A stretch of DNA of 64,000 nt from CAWDMN01 sp963803155 (GTDB lineage Bacteria; Acidobacteriota; Terriglobia; Versatilivoradales; Versatilivoraceae). The stretch's first letter is position 1. The number at the start of each line of letters is the position of its first letter. The position numbers were made by a program, and so were the translations under genes. The notes under the pieces were generated by a model that did not search any database, had not been told where the DNA came from, and was given only the letters and a program-made list of their open reading frames with translations. Location of the stretch: contig CAWDMN010000034.1 in assembly GCA_963803155.1 (NCBI GenBank), positions 186,001-250,000 of the forward strand, given 5' to 3'. Positions 34,054 to 43,488 of the stretch are shown one piece after another.

Positions 34054-34305
34054 ATGTGTTTCATCCGTTCCGATTTCTGCCATGGTCTGATCCTCTCGAT
34101 CGTGCATCGGCCGGCAAAAGAGTAAATGATGGAAAAAGCTTGAAGATGGAGGTTGAAAGGTGTCCGAAGCTTAAAGCTTGCGAACATGGTTTTCGAATTT
34201 TTTGGGAATGCGTCCCTTTAGAATCGGTGACTAGGTTAACGGTTGTTCTGATAATTGGCACGAGACGGGAATAGATACTTCGATCAAGAAAATGAAAGCC
34301 CGCCA

Positions 34306-34336
34306 CCTTCTCCCTGCACGAGGGGAGAAGGTTTTT
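34306..34336 (+). terminator. Rho-independent terminator
   Basis: Stem CCTTCTCCC (34306-34314) with GGGAGAAGG (34323-34331), then TTTTT. It lies about 250 bp after the dCache protein stop. Confidence 0.82.
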
Positions 34337-34451
34337 CCCCATTCCGAACACTTGCGCCAATCCCTTCTGCTCATATCGCAAGGATATTCTATTTGTGCGA
34401 ACTTGCCGCTTCATCCACCTCCCTAGAAAATCGCTCTATGTTATTGAATCT

Positions 34452-34527
34452 ATGAGGTAGGGCGGTTTCGCCGAAAGCGCCGTCTGCGCTAGCATAGGCG
34501 GCCGGTTCGGCGAACCGGCCCTACCTC
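34452..34527. repeat. Palindromic intergenic element
   Basis: Outer arms GAGGTAGGG and CCCTACCTC enclose an inner perfect palindrome, CCGGTTCGGCGAACCGG, and a degenerate counterpart GGCGGTTTCGCCGAAAGCGCC. Cruciform-type short repeat, no gene. Confidence 0.75.
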
Positions 34528-34866
34528 TTAGCCGCCCAGCATGAATATTTTCATCATCTTGTTGAGCCAGCCGTGCTGGCATGAGTGGCTCCTAAGAAAA
34601 TAGCGTGGATGGAGGCGGGTGCCCTCACCCCGTTTCGGTTTGCTAAGCTTGCTGAGACGGCCAGAGAGCAAGCTGCCTCCATCATCCCATGACGGTCCAG
34701 CACTCCTGGACAAATCGATTGGGCAAAGATGCATGAAATGCAAGGCAGTGCCAAGCCACGAAGCACGAAGCGAAAACGAACGATCTTTGGGTGGCAACGG
34801 GGATAGCCAAATTTCGCGATGCTGCGTCACTCGCTCGTTGCCACTTCGCGTCTATTTGAGCAGAGA

Positions 34867-35640
34867 CTATTGCGATTTGGGCATTTCAAAAATAGCGTCG
34901 TCGAAGGCGGTGTTGGTTTTGACTTCGGCGATTTTGATTTCGATATTCAGCGTGGGCATATTCTGCCGGATGAGAAAGGGAGTCTTCACTCCGGACACGT
35001 CTCGATAGTCCTCAAAATACATTTCCACGAGGGCTTTCCCTTGGGGCGAAACTCTTTCCGCATCCTGCCGCAGCAACAATCCGCTGCTGGCGCTAAAATA
35101 AAACTTCTCCGCCGCTCCTTCCGCGGGAGTGGCTTCGATCACGAAAGCCTCCTGGTCCCCCACTTTGCTCTTTTCCTTTACCACCAACTTGGAATAGACC
35201 TCTTTCATTTTATAGTTGCGCATCATGTCGGCATCGCGCTTTATGGAAGCCAGCATCTCGGGCGACATTTCAGAAATCCCCGCCTGCGGATCCTCCGTCC
35301 ATCCTTTGGTTCCGTTGAATCCCGATTTTACGGAGCCATATCCTTGGACTTCAGCCACCGTGAGATACTTATTGGGGGACTTGGCATAAATTTCCATGGC
35401 GCCGGTGGCCCCGAAATTTGGGATATCCAAGCTGCCCTTCAAAACTTGACTGGTGATTTTCCCCGCCGCTTCCTTGCCACCCACGGCTTTAACAAACTTG
35501 TCCAGAATCTGATCCACGGTAGGCAGGGCTTCCGCCACTTTGGTTTCATCCGGCTTTGTGGCATTTTGGGCTGGTTCCTGGGCCTGCAAGGGAAGAGTCC
35601 AAAAGGTCCCGGCTAAGATGAAAGAGCACAGAATTTTCAT
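34867..35640 (-). CDS. Exported LolA-like / outer-membrane lipoprotein-sorting-like protein
   Basis: 257 residues with a signal peptide (MKILCSFILAGTFWTLPLQA). The mature chain has VDQILDKFVKAVGGKEAAGK, then beta strands of a half-barrel: YLTVAEVQGYGSVKSGFNGT, KGWTEDP, EAFVIEATPAEGAAEKFYFS, SGLLLRQDAE and MYFEDYRDVSGVKTPFLIRQ. This matches the LolA/LolB-like secreted proteins abundant in Acidobacteria (insoluble DUF620/MlaA-independent groups). The ligand and role are not known. The flanking minus-strand frame at 35637-36032 has no coding features and I do not call it. Confidence 0.78.
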   Translation of the reverse strand: MKILCSFILAGTFWTLPLQAQEPAQNATKPDETKVAEALPTVDQILDKFVKAVGGKEAAGKITSQVLKGSLDIPNFGATGAMEIYAKSPNKYLTVAEVQGYGSVKSGFNGTKGWTEDPQAGISEMSPEMLASIKRDADMMRNYKMKEVYSKLVVKEKSKVGDQEAFVIEATPAEGAAEKFYFSASSGLLLRQDAERVSPQGKALVEMYFEDYRDVSGVKTPFLIRQNMPTLNIEIKIAEVKTNTAFDDAIFEMPKSQ

Positions 35641-36127
35641 GTTGATATCCTTTCATGAAAAAGGGATTGAAAGATAATTGATACCATTAAATTAGTAATT
35701 TGCTCCTTCCTCTGGGAAAAATCAAGCTGCCAATAAAGAGACAAGGAGGAAGCAAAAATCAGCCGCCCCGAAGAAAAGGTCGTCCCCCTGATTATTTGAG
35801 CCCGGCATGTCGGGATTCCTCTGGGGAGAAAGGAGATTCGAAGTCTGAATATGAAGTTGCTTGAATTGCATCTGAACTTGGGGAAACATTGACACTGCGG
35901 GAAAGCGCGGAATATACTCTTCGAGCGCGGAGCGACTTTGAGCCTGAAGGAGCGGAGGCTATGATGATTCTGGGATGGCAACTTTGAGACTCGATAGTTG
36001 ATCGTTTTAAGAAAATGTTCGCAACGCTGCAATTGAAAGCGTCGTTGGGCTGGGATGATGCAGGGTCGGGAGCAAGAAAGAGATTTTAGAATCCAGGGTA
36101 AACTGTTATGAGGTGACTGGAGGAAAA
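35641..36127. other. Divergent intergenic region before ruvX
   Basis: 487 bp between the minus-strand LolA-like gene and ruvX. It should contain promoters for both directions. A 131-codon minus-strand frame (35637-36032) has basic, Ser/Phe-rich random composition and no start signal. No structured element was recognised. Confidence 0.5.
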
Positions 36128-36589
36128 ATGGCTCGAATCCTCGGGCTGGATGTAGGGACGGTGCGAATCGGTTTGGCTGTCAGCGATGAGACTGGCTTGG
36201 TGGCCCGGGCATTGAAGACGATAACGCGCCAAAGCTGGAAAAAGGATTTGGACGCGATCGTCCTGCTGATTGAAGAATATCAGGTGGCTAAAATTGTGGT
36301 TGGCAATCCTTTCAACATGGATGGAAGCCGTGGCACTATGGGAGATCTGGTGGACGATTTTGTGAAGAGACTGCAAGCCTTGACCTCACTCCCATTCGAA
36401 ATGTTTGACGAGCGTCTCTCCTCTTCCGCGGCTGAAAGGGTATTGATTGAGAGCGGTATGCAGCGCGCCCGCCGCAAGCAGGTGATTGATCAGCTGGCGG
36501 CCGTGGTGATACTGCAAAATTTCCTTGACCGTGAAAACACTCTGGCCTCCAGAGACCCGTTTGTTCAGGGGGGCCAAAACAGGGAGTAA
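36128..36589 (+). CDS. ruvX: Putative pre-16S rRNA nuclease YqgF/RuvX
   Basis: 153 residues from the ATG at 36128, chosen because GGAGG lies 5 nt upstream. RNase H-like fold with the catalytic Asp in ILGLDVGTVRIGLAVSDE, the conserved GNPFNMDGSRG, and FDERLSSSAAERVL ending in the acidic motif. YqgF family proteins process the 5' end of 16S rRNA; the older name is Holliday junction resolvase-like. Its stop overlaps the start of mltG (TAATG), a neighbourhood common in bacteria. Confidence 0.95.
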   Translation: MARILGLDVGTVRIGLAVSDETGLVARALKTITRQSWKKDLDAIVLLIEEYQVAKIVVGNPFNMDGSRGTMGDLVDDFVKRLQALTSLPFEMFDERLSSSAAERVLIESGMQRARRKQVIDQLAAVVILQNFLDRENTLASRDPFVQGGQNRE

Positions 36590-37644
36590 TGTTCCAAAAA
36601 TCTTTCGCCTCAAAACTCAAGATCTTTTCTTTTCTCCTTCTGCTGGCGCTGCTTGTCCTGGGTGGATGGACAATTTTGGAATGGCGGCGTCCTTGCCGAA
36701 ATTATTCCGAAAAAGAAAAATTCATAGATATCCCAAGAGGGACCGCTTCTTACCGGGTCGCGCGAATTCTTCAGCAGGAGGGAGTGATCCGGCATTGGAT
36801 TTGGTTTGTTGCCTATGTCAAGTTAGCCGGGCGTCATCGATCGCTGCAGGCGGGGGAGTACCAGTTCAACGAACCTCTTACCATAGCCCAGGTGGCTGAC
36901 AAGCTATTTCATGGTCGGATTTTCTATCATGAGATCACTATTCCGGAAGGATTCTCTTTATTTGAAATTGGCGATTTGCTGGCCCAACACAAGTTGATCT
37001 CCCCGCCGGATTTTTGGACTTTTTCCCGCCGGGTAGAATGGATAAAAGATTTGGTCCCGCAGGCCCGTTCTCTGGAAGGTTTTCTTTTCCCCGACACCTA
37101 CCGATTCACGCGCAGGACCACGCCCGAACAAATCATCCGAACCATGGTGGAGCGATTCCGGAAAGTTTTCCAGGGACAATTGAGGGAGACCTTTCAGGTG
37201 TCTCCTCTTTCCCTGACGCATGTGGTGACTTTGGCGTCTCTAATCGAGAAAGAGACAGCCGTTGCCAATGAACGGAATCTGGTTTCCGCGGTTCTGCAGA
37301 ACCGGCTACGGATTGGGATGCCTCTTCAGTGCGATCCCACGGTCATTTATGCCGCCAAGCTCAATGGGACTTACCAAGGTGAAATCAGCCACACTGCCTT
37401 GGCGGTTCCATCCTCGTATAATACTTATCAGCGAACAGGACTTCCTCCCGGCCCCATTGCCAATCCGGGGTTGGAGTCCCTTCAGGCAGCCCTGAGTCCG
37501 GCCAAGGTGGATTATCTCTATTTTGTCAGCAACAATCAGGGGGGGCATGTTTTTTCCAGAACACTGGAGGAACATAACCGGGCCGTGGCGGCTTATCGCC
37601 GTGGATCGCCCCAGTTGGAAACGAGTAAAAGAGGACAATTGTGA
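36589..37644 (+). CDS. mltG: Endolytic murein transglycosylase MltG (YceG)
   Basis: 351 residues. One N-terminal membrane helix (IFSFLLLLALLVLGGWTILE), a LysM-like segment (FIDIPRGTASYRVARILQQE), then the YceG catalytic domain with VVTLASLIEKETAVANER (catalytic Glu in IEKE), RIGMPLQCDPTVIYA, YNTYQRTGLPPGPIANPG and YLYFVSNNQGGHVFSRTLEE.HN. It cleaves nascent glycan strands at the inner membrane and sets chain length. Translationally coupled to ruvX at its start, and its stop overlaps the start of the M16 peptidase gene. Confidence 0.97.
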   Translation: MFQKSFASKLKIFSFLLLLALLVLGGWTILEWRRPCRNYSEKEKFIDIPRGTASYRVARILQQEGVIRHWIWFVAYVKLAGRHRSLQAGEYQFNEPLTIAQVADKLFHGRIFYHEITIPEGFSLFEIGDLLAQHKLISPPDFWTFSRRVEWIKDLVPQARSLEGFLFPDTYRFTRRTTPEQIIRTMVERFRKVFQGQLRETFQVSPLSLTHVVTLASLIEKETAVANERNLVSAVLQNRLRIGMPLQCDPTVIYAAKLNGTYQGEISHTALAVPSSYNTYQRTGLPPGPIANPGLESLQAALSPAKVDYLYFVSNNQGGHVFSRTLEEHNRAVAAYRRGSPQLETSKRGQL

Positions 37645-40490
37645 TGCTTTGTTGTGATTTCACTTTAAGACATATGAAGAATAAGAGGCTGATTCTTGCG
37701 GCTCTGCTGCTGTTTTTGCCGTGGTCCTCTCCTCTTCCGTCATTCGTATTGGCTCAAGGCTCGCCAGCTGCCGCAACCGAGGAGACCGTCAGCACTCCCG
37801 TCAAAGAATTGCGATTGAACAATGGACTGAAAGTGCTGCTGCTAGAGAGTCACACCACGCCGTTGGTGTCGGTTTGGAGTTGGTACCGGGTGGGTTCGAA
37901 AGATGATCCTTTGGGTGAGACTGGCATCTCTCATTGGGTGGAGCATATGAATTTCAAGGGGACCCGCGGCCTTTCCAAGGCTCAAATGATGAGTTTGGTG
38001 GAAAAAGCGGGCGGGTGCTGGAATGGATACACTTCGCTCGATCAGACCTGTTATTTCTCAACCCTGGCCAGTTCTTCACTGGAAGAAGTGCTTCGAATGG
38101 AAGCTGAACGGATGTGGCTCAGCCAGTTTGCTCTAGAGGAGGTCCAGAGTGAACGCTCAGTGATCGTTTCAGAATTGCTGGGTGGAGAGAACGACTCCCG
38201 AACCCTGCTAGATATTGATGTGACGGCCGTGGCGTTTAAAATGCACCCTTACCGTTGGCCCACCATTGGCTGGAAAGCGGACCTCCAACAAATCTCGCGC
38301 CAGCAACTCTACAGACACTATTTGGATTTTTATAATCCCGGCAACGCAATCCTGGTGTTAGTGGGAGATTTTGATTCACAAAAGGCGGAACCTCTGCTGC
38401 GCGAGTATTTTGAATCCATTCCTTCCTCCGCGGAGCCGCCGCGTTATGCTCCGCTTGAACCCATGCAGGAAGGGGAGCGGCGGTTGAAACTTCTGAAGGA
38501 AGGAACCACTCCATATTTGGAAATTGCCTACCGGATTCCTGAAATTTTGAATGACGACTTTTTTTCCTGCCTGATTCTGGATGCCGCTCTCTGTGGCGCC
38601 AAGGGAATCAACCTGCTCTCCAGCCCTTTGGATGCCAATGCCGGCCGAAGTTCCCGCCTTTATAGAGCATTGGTTGATAAAAAATTGGCCACCCATATCA
38701 GCAGTAGCTTGCTGCCAACCCGATTTCCATTTCTATATAAAATTGTCCTCACTCTTCCCGATGCCGGCCAGTTCCAGTCCGCCGAAGAGGCTGTTTATGA
38801 CGAACTGGAGAAAATTAAGACTCGTGGACTTTCGGATCGCGAACTTAACAAGGCCCGCAATCAACTGTTGGCGCGACATTACCTGGACCAGGATTCCATG
38901 ACCTCCCGCGCCCACCAATTAGGTTTTTTTGAAAGCATTGCCAGTCATTCCCTGTTGGAACAGTTTGAATCCAAGCTGATGCGAGTCAGTCAGGATGATC
39001 TGCGCCGGGTGGCAATCCGTTATTTAAATGAAAAATCCCGAACCGTGGGTTGGTTCCTCCCCCAGGCCAAACAGCGCAAAGTGGAAGTTGAACAACTATC
39101 CAGGACGGAAAATCCAGATCGGAAGATACTTCCCGATTTGCATCGCCACTTGCATCCCGCCTTTGCCGCTGCTGGCGCTGCCGTCAAGGGAATCGAGAAC
39201 ATCTCATCCATCACAGTCCCGCGCATAACGCTGCAGCCTCAGCGCAAGGTTCTCTCTAATGGCGTCATTGTTGAAGTGAACTCCAATCCCGCCAGCCCCA
39301 CTTTTTGTTTGAAAGCCGCCATGAAAGCAGGCGCCATGAGGGATGGCGGTTCCAAGGCCGGGTTGGCTTGGTTTACGGGCCAGATGCTGGAGGGCGGGAC
39401 CAAGACCAAAACCTCCCAGCAGTTGGCGGATGCCGTTGAGTTTTTGGGCGCGGACCTGGAAATCAACACGGATTATTTGACGACGACCGCGAATATTCGT
39501 GGACTCAGCCGTGATTTTAATGTGCTGGCCGAAGCCGCCTCTGACATGATCCGTAATCCCGCATTTCCCGTGGCTGAAGTGGACAAAGCTCGCGCATCAC
39601 AATTGTCGAACCTGCGCGAAGAATTGGATAATCCCGAGGCTGTGGCTGAAGCAACCCTTCGGGAGAGGATTTATCCGATGGGCCATCCCTTCCGCCAGAA
39701 AGCGAATGGGACGATCAGTGCCGTGGAATCAATCACAGCCGCTGATTTGGCCAATTTTCACCGGCGATATTATCGTCCCGATCAATTGATCGTCGTCGTG
39801 TCGGGCAATCTTAAGCCGGAAGAGGTGTTCCAGAAAATGGAGTCCCTGTTTGGAAATTGGAAGACGGAGGGGGCAGCCCAATCTTTTTACATAGCCGCGG
39901 CCCAGCCGGGTCTGGGATCGGGATCCCAGGTGGTCCCCATGGCAGCCAAATCTCAATGTGAAATTGTATTCGGCAGGACCGGCATCTCCATTCATCATCC
40001 GGATTATTACGCCATGTTGATCCTGAATTACATCATGGGTGAGGCCGGATTAGGGGGGCGGATTGGAAGCCGGGTCCGGGACCGGGAAGGTTTGGCCTAT
40101 CATGTTTCCAGTTCGTTGGAGGCCAGCCTGGCAGAGGGGCCTTGGGCGATTTCCCTGGGAGTTGCCCCGGAAAAAGTGGATCGCGCCATGGAATTAGTCA
40201 GGGAGGAAATCCGCAAGATCAAATCGGATCAGATCACCGATCAGGAAATTCTGGCCGCCAAACAATATTTGATTTATTCCCTCCCCCGTCAATTGGAGTC
40301 CAATGCGGGAATTTGCGAACAACTCATGAATGTGGAAATTTTCCAATTGGGCGAGGGCTACCTCTCCAGGTATGGGGATTTGATCGCCGCCGTGCCCAAA
40401 GAAAAACTGGTGGATTGCTGGCGTACGGCTCTGAATTTCGACCAGGCGGCTTTGATCATTGCCGGCCCCTATCGGCCGGGTCCCCGCTAA
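37641..40490 (+). CDS. Exported M16-family zinc metallopeptidase, two-lobed
   Basis: About 949 residues, with a GTG/ATG doublet start preceded by GAGGA; a signal peptide follows an N-terminal extension (MKNKRLILAALLLFLPWSSP; an ATG at 37674 is the alternative start). The first lobe has the inverted zinc motif HWVEH (residues 98-102, HxxEH) and the downstream helix EEVQSERSVIVSELLGGEND supplying the third ligand Glu. The second lobe (from about residue 530) keeps the fold (VLSNGVIVEVNSNPASPTFC, AGLAWFTGQMLEGGT, RIGSRVRDREGLAYHVSSSL) but lacks HxxEH, as usual for the regulatory half. It probably degrades peptides in the periplasm. Overlaps mltG by 4 bp. Confidence 0.92.
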   Translation: MMLCCDFTLRHMKNKRLILAALLLFLPWSSPLPSFVLAQGSPAAATEETVSTPVKELRLNNGLKVLLLESHTTPLVSVWSWYRVGSKDDPLGETGISHWVEHMNFKGTRGLSKAQMMSLVEKAGGCWNGYTSLDQTCYFSTLASSSLEEVLRMEAERMWLSQFALEEVQSERSVIVSELLGGENDSRTLLDIDVTAVAFKMHPYRWPTIGWKADLQQISRQQLYRHYLDFYNPGNAILVLVGDFDSQKAEPLLREYFESIPSSAEPPRYAPLEPMQEGERRLKLLKEGTTPYLEIAYRIPEILNDDFFSCLILDAALCGAKGINLLSSPLDANAGRSSRLYRALVDKKLATHISSSLLPTRFPFLYKIVLTLPDAGQFQSAEEAVYDELEKIKTRGLSDRELNKARNQLLARHYLDQDSMTSRAHQLGFFESIASHSLLEQFESKLMRVSQDDLRRVAIRYLNEKSRTVGWFLPQAKQRKVEVEQLSRTENPDRKILPDLHRHLHPAFAAAGAAVKGIENISSITVPRITLQPQRKVLSNGVIVEVNSNPASPTFCLKAAMKAGAMRDGGSKAGLAWFTGQMLEGGTKTKTSQQLADAVEFLGADLEINTDYLTTTANIRGLSRDFNVLAEAASDMIRNPAFPVAEVDKARASQLSNLREELDNPEAVAEATLRERIYPMGHPFRQKANGTISAVESITAADLANFHRRYYRPDQLIVVVSGNLKPEEVFQKMESLFGNWKTEGAAQSFYIAAAQPGLGSGSQVVPMAAKSQCEIVFGRTGISIHHPDYYAMLILNYIMGEAGLGGRIGSRVRDREGLAYHVSSSLEASLAEGPWAISLGVAPEKVDRAMELVREEIRKIKSDQITDQEILAAKQYLIYSLPRQLESNAGICEQLMNVEIFQLGEGYLSRYGDLIAAVPKEKLVDCWRTALNFDQAALIIAGPYRPGPR

Positions 40491-40579
40491 TTGGCTCTGG
40501 CAATGATTGCCAGAGTGGGGCTATTCTATTGGACGCGGTTCTTTGAGGTTTTTAAATTTGGACGCAGGAGCAAGAATCC

Positions 40580-41311
40580 ATGATTTTTGGCCAGTTGAAG
40601 AATCGGGGTGTATTTATTACGGCGACGGACACAAGCGTCGGGAAAACCGCCCTGGCTGCTGGTTTGGCGGGGTATTGGAGAGGGCGGAATGTCAATGTCG
40701 GTGTTATGAAACCTGTTTCTACGGGGGCTATAGAGTGTGAATCGGGGAAGTTGATTTCGCAGGACGCCGATTTGTTGATTCGATTTTCCGGGGCGAATGA
40801 CCCGCGGGAATGGATCAATCCCTATTGTCTGGCCACTTCCGCGGTTCCTTCGATCGCCGCTAAACGGGAAGGAGTGAGCTTTGACTTTGGTAAAATCCGG
40901 AATTGTTTTCTGAAATTGGCGGCCAGTCATGAGATGATAATTGTGGAAGGAGCTGGCGGTGTGATGACACCGCTCTTTGATGAACGTCTCATGGTAGACC
41001 TAATCCAATATCTCGATATTCCCGCTGTAGTTGTGACTCAGGCCAGCCGGGGAATTATCAATCATACCCTGTTGACCATCGAATGTCTCAAACGGCGGGG
41101 TGTGGCCGTAGCTGGTTTTTTTATTAATCGGTTCCCGCCGCGCCCCAATTTGTCTGAATCCACCAGCGCGGAGGTTATCTCTTCTTTCAGCGGCGTCCCA
41201 TGCCTCGGACTAGTTCCCGAACTGGGAGAGTCCTTTAGTCCCGCCGATCTGTTGAAGGCATTTGCCGGATCGCTGAACTTGAGCATGTTCGACGAGGTGT
41301 TCTGTCACTGA
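40580..41311 (+). CDS. bioD: Dethiobiotin synthetase
   Basis: 243 residues. ATP-dependent carboxylation and ring closure of 7,8-diaminopelargonate, the penultimate step in biotin synthesis. Motifs: GVFITATDTSVGKTALAAGL (P-loop), VGVMKPVSTGAIE with the substrate Lys, DADLLIRFSG, MIIVEGAGGVMTPL and VVVTQASRGIINHTLLTIEC. AGGAG lies 9 nt before the ATG. Other bio genes are not nearby. It follows the M16 gene by 89 bp on the same strand and may be read from the ruvX-mltG transcript. Confidence 0.95.
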   Translation: MIFGQLKNRGVFITATDTSVGKTALAAGLAGYWRGRNVNVGVMKPVSTGAIECESGKLISQDADLLIRFSGANDPREWINPYCLATSAVPSIAAKREGVSFDFGKIRNCFLKLAASHEMIIVEGAGGVMTPLFDERLMVDLIQYLDIPAVVVTQASRGIINHTLLTIECLKRRGVAVAGFFINRFPPRPNLSESTSAEVISSFSGVPCLGLVPELGESFSPADLLKAFAGSLNLSMFDEVFCH

Positions 41312-41688
41312 GGTGCCGCACCTGCCAGCACGGCTGGCTCAACAAGAAGATGAAAACAAGGTGGTGGGACGCGCGATCTTTCGCGCGTCGCTTGGCTAAC
41401 CTCGCCTGCGGAGCCAGCGCGCACGGAGTGCCCGCTCCACCTTTGCTTAGCTGGGATTTTCTAGGGAGAATTTGGAGACCTAGGCGCGCAGAGTTGGCGC
41501 CGCAATAAATCCAAAGTTGGATAAAAACAAGGACGAAGCGCCGGCAAGTGACGGTTAGAGCGGGCACGTGAGTGCCCGATCGCGCAGCACGCGAAGTTGG
41601 CAAAGCGATGCGCAAAGCGGAACTTCGTCACGCTCGCGCATCCCATTTGCAGCACTACCCCTTCGGGTTTTTGGCGTAACGTCGACAG
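41312..41688. repeat. Intergenic region made of dispersed repeat sequence
   Basis: 377 bp. 41322-41466 (CCAGCACGGCTGGCTCAACA, GATGAAAACAAGGTGGGA, then GCACGGAGTGCCCGCTCCAC and TTAGCTGGGATTTTC) closely matches 57559-57718 in the same orientation and, in part and inverted, 43270-43380. A second degenerate unit lies at 41550-41650. No gene. Confidence 0.75.
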
Positions 41689-43194
41689 TTATTGCATCCG
41701 CCCTCCCGACCAGCTAATGGCATTGTGTATCAGCAGTTTGTAGGAAGGATGAGCATAAGCCAGAGAGTCATGTCCCAATTGGATGTAAACCACCTTCGAC
41801 TTGGCATATGGGCTGATCCAGGCTACAGGCCCGTCGCTGGTGGGATTATCCGTCTTCAGCAACACTTTTGCCTCAGGTGAAATCCACATTCCTTTGTAAG
41901 TCTCATCCCAGATGTGCATCGGATCGATCCCCCGCAAAATTGGATGCTGAGCCGTCGGGCGAACGAATAGTTCTTCATCGTGCTTATAGGTGGAGACGGG
42001 CATGTTGAGGTCGGGAGCGAGCAGATAACGGCCTCCCACCACTTCTTTATACCACCAGGGCCAATTCTGATAGTCAGCAATGGCATGATGCAACACCACA
42101 ACTCCTTTGCCGCTCTCCAAAAAAGCCCGCAAGTTGCGTCTCCCCGATTCATCCAATTCCTGCGAGAAGTCATAAAGGACCAAAACGTCAAAATCATTCC
42201 GGAAGTCTTGCCGGAATGCAGTCTGGTTTGACGAAACATGATTCCAGGTGAAGTCTTTGGCTCCTTCGAAGATCGAGTAGAAAGAAGACTGGTAATCATG
42301 TCCGCCGGTCACCACCATGACTCGCAAGGCATCAGGGTTGGTCTGGAAAAATTTGAAATCCGCCGGGATGCTGACTTGTCCCGTGGCGGCCCACTCCGTT
42401 CCCCTTACCAAGCTCAGCATGAAGCCGGGCTCACGCATCGAGGCCAATTCGTGTCCGAAGGCAATATAAAAAGAGCGCCCCTGCCCGTACAGGTTGGTCA
42501 CCAGCATTGGCTCGTCTTTTCCGCTTCCCCCGTTGGCGGGATCGTCATAAGCCGTGGCTAGCACGTTTGCTCCGGGCCGAAGCGTCATTCCATGATATAG
42601 CTCATCAGTCGCGACGAACGGATTAGGCATGCCCGTTACGATCGGGTGCTGTGGTTGGGTCAACTTGATTTTAAAAAAATGATAAGGGGCGTGATATTCA
42701 TTGGCCGGCCGTCCAGTCCAGGAGATGCCGCCCATCTTGACATATTCCTCCCATGCGGGCTCTTTTAGGCCGGTCCCTACATGCCGGTCTTTCAAAACCT
42801 CTTGTCCCGTGAAACCATACATGGCGCCATGAACGATCACCATGCCTTTGCCGGATTTCACAAATGCTTCAATCGCCTTTTCCGTAACCGCGCCCAGACG
42901 GAGGCCGCAATAGTCATTGACAATGACATCGAAGGGCGCCAGGGTTTCCGCGGTAATTCCCATGGGCTCCTCTTCCACGCGCACGTCAAATTTCCCCGTT
43001 TCCAGCAAGAGTTGGCGCAGAAATGGAGTCGTAGCTCTCCAGTCATGATTGTTGTGGCCGGAAAGAATCAATACGCGAATCAAACCTGGCTTGAAAAAGG
43101 GTTCCATCGGCTTGGCTTGTGCCAGCCCAACCATTCCAACAGAAAATAGCGCCGATAAAAAAAACCACTTAGGCAGGCAGAGTAATGTGTCCAT
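41689..43194 (-). CDS. Exported protein with two ThuA-like domains
   Basis: 501 residues with a signal peptide (LFSVGMVGLAQAKP). Two glutamine-amidotransferase-like ThuA domains are fused. The first has VLILSGHNNHDWRATTPFLR, VIVNDYCGLRLG, GKGMVIVHGAMYGF and TNLYGQGRSFYIAFGHE. The second has MVVTGGHDYQSSFYSIFEGA, DVLVLYDFSQELDESGRRNL, SGKGVVVLHHAIADYQNWPW and YIQLGHDSLAYAHPSYKLLI. ThuA proteins occur in sugar-utilisation loci and lack a proven common activity. Another, single-domain ThuA gene is at 51452-52234. The start lies in ATG 43194 with AGGAG upstream (reading GGAGCATGC). Confidence 0.88.
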   Translation of the reverse strand: MDTLLCLPKWFFLSALFSVGMVGLAQAKPMEPFFKPGLIRVLILSGHNNHDWRATTPFLRQLLLETGKFDVRVEEEPMGITAETLAPFDVIVNDYCGLRLGAVTEKAIEAFVKSGKGMVIVHGAMYGFTGQEVLKDRHVGTGLKEPAWEEYVKMGGISWTGRPANEYHAPYHFFKIKLTQPQHPIVTGMPNPFVATDELYHGMTLRPGANVLATAYDDPANGGSGKDEPMLVTNLYGQGRSFYIAFGHELASMREPGFMLSLVRGTEWAATGQVSIPADFKFFQTNPDALRVMVVTGGHDYQSSFYSIFEGAKDFTWNHVSSNQTAFRQDFRNDFDVLVLYDFSQELDESGRRNLRAFLESGKGVVVLHHAIADYQNWPWWYKEVVGGRYLLAPDLNMPVSTYKHDEELFVRPTAQHPILRGIDPMHIWDETYKGMWISPEAKVLLKTDNPTSDGPVAWISPYAKSKVVYIQLGHDSLAYAHPSYKLLIHNAISWSGGRMQ

Positions 43195-43488
43195 GCATGC
43201 TCCTCATTTTGAAAAGAATCGTCTGACGCAATAATAACCGCTGAACCGAGGTAATCCCTTTGGCCTCGCAAATCTCAAGCCAGGCGGAGCGGGCACTGGA
43301 GTGCACGCTCGCGCGGCAGGCGAAATTTGCGACGCGACGCGTAACGCATGGCTTTGCCCCGCTCGGACGTCCCACCACGTTCGATATGGTATGATGACGG
43401 CCGGTCTCTGATACTGCCGGAAATTAGTTCATTCTTCCCCTCGGTCAGCGTTGGTTATCCAATGACCGACACCAGACTCGCCAACTCT
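43195..43488. other. Intergenic region with an inverted partial copy of the dispersed repeat
   Basis: 294 bp. 43270-43380 (GGCGGAGCGGGCACTGGAGT, GCAGGCGAAATTTGCGACGC, ending GTCCCACCACG) is a diverged, inverted version of the repeat at 41322-41466 and 57559-57718. Confidence 0.6.

Larger units (their letters stand above)
34054..34866. other. Long intergenic region with repeats
   Basis: 813 bp without a supported gene. It holds the terminator at 34306, a palindromic element at 34452-34527 (GAGGTAGGG paired with CCCTACCTC around CCGGTTCGGCGAACCGG) and a dispersed repeat at about 34560-34690 (AGCCAGCCGTGCTGGCA, then CGTGGATGGAGGCGGG through GCTGCCTCCATCATCCCA) that recurs at 60620-60760. Confidence 0.75.

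Noticed and set aside
35637..36032. 131-codon minus-strand frame upstream of the LolA-like gene
   Set aside because: No ribosome binding site, random basic composition.
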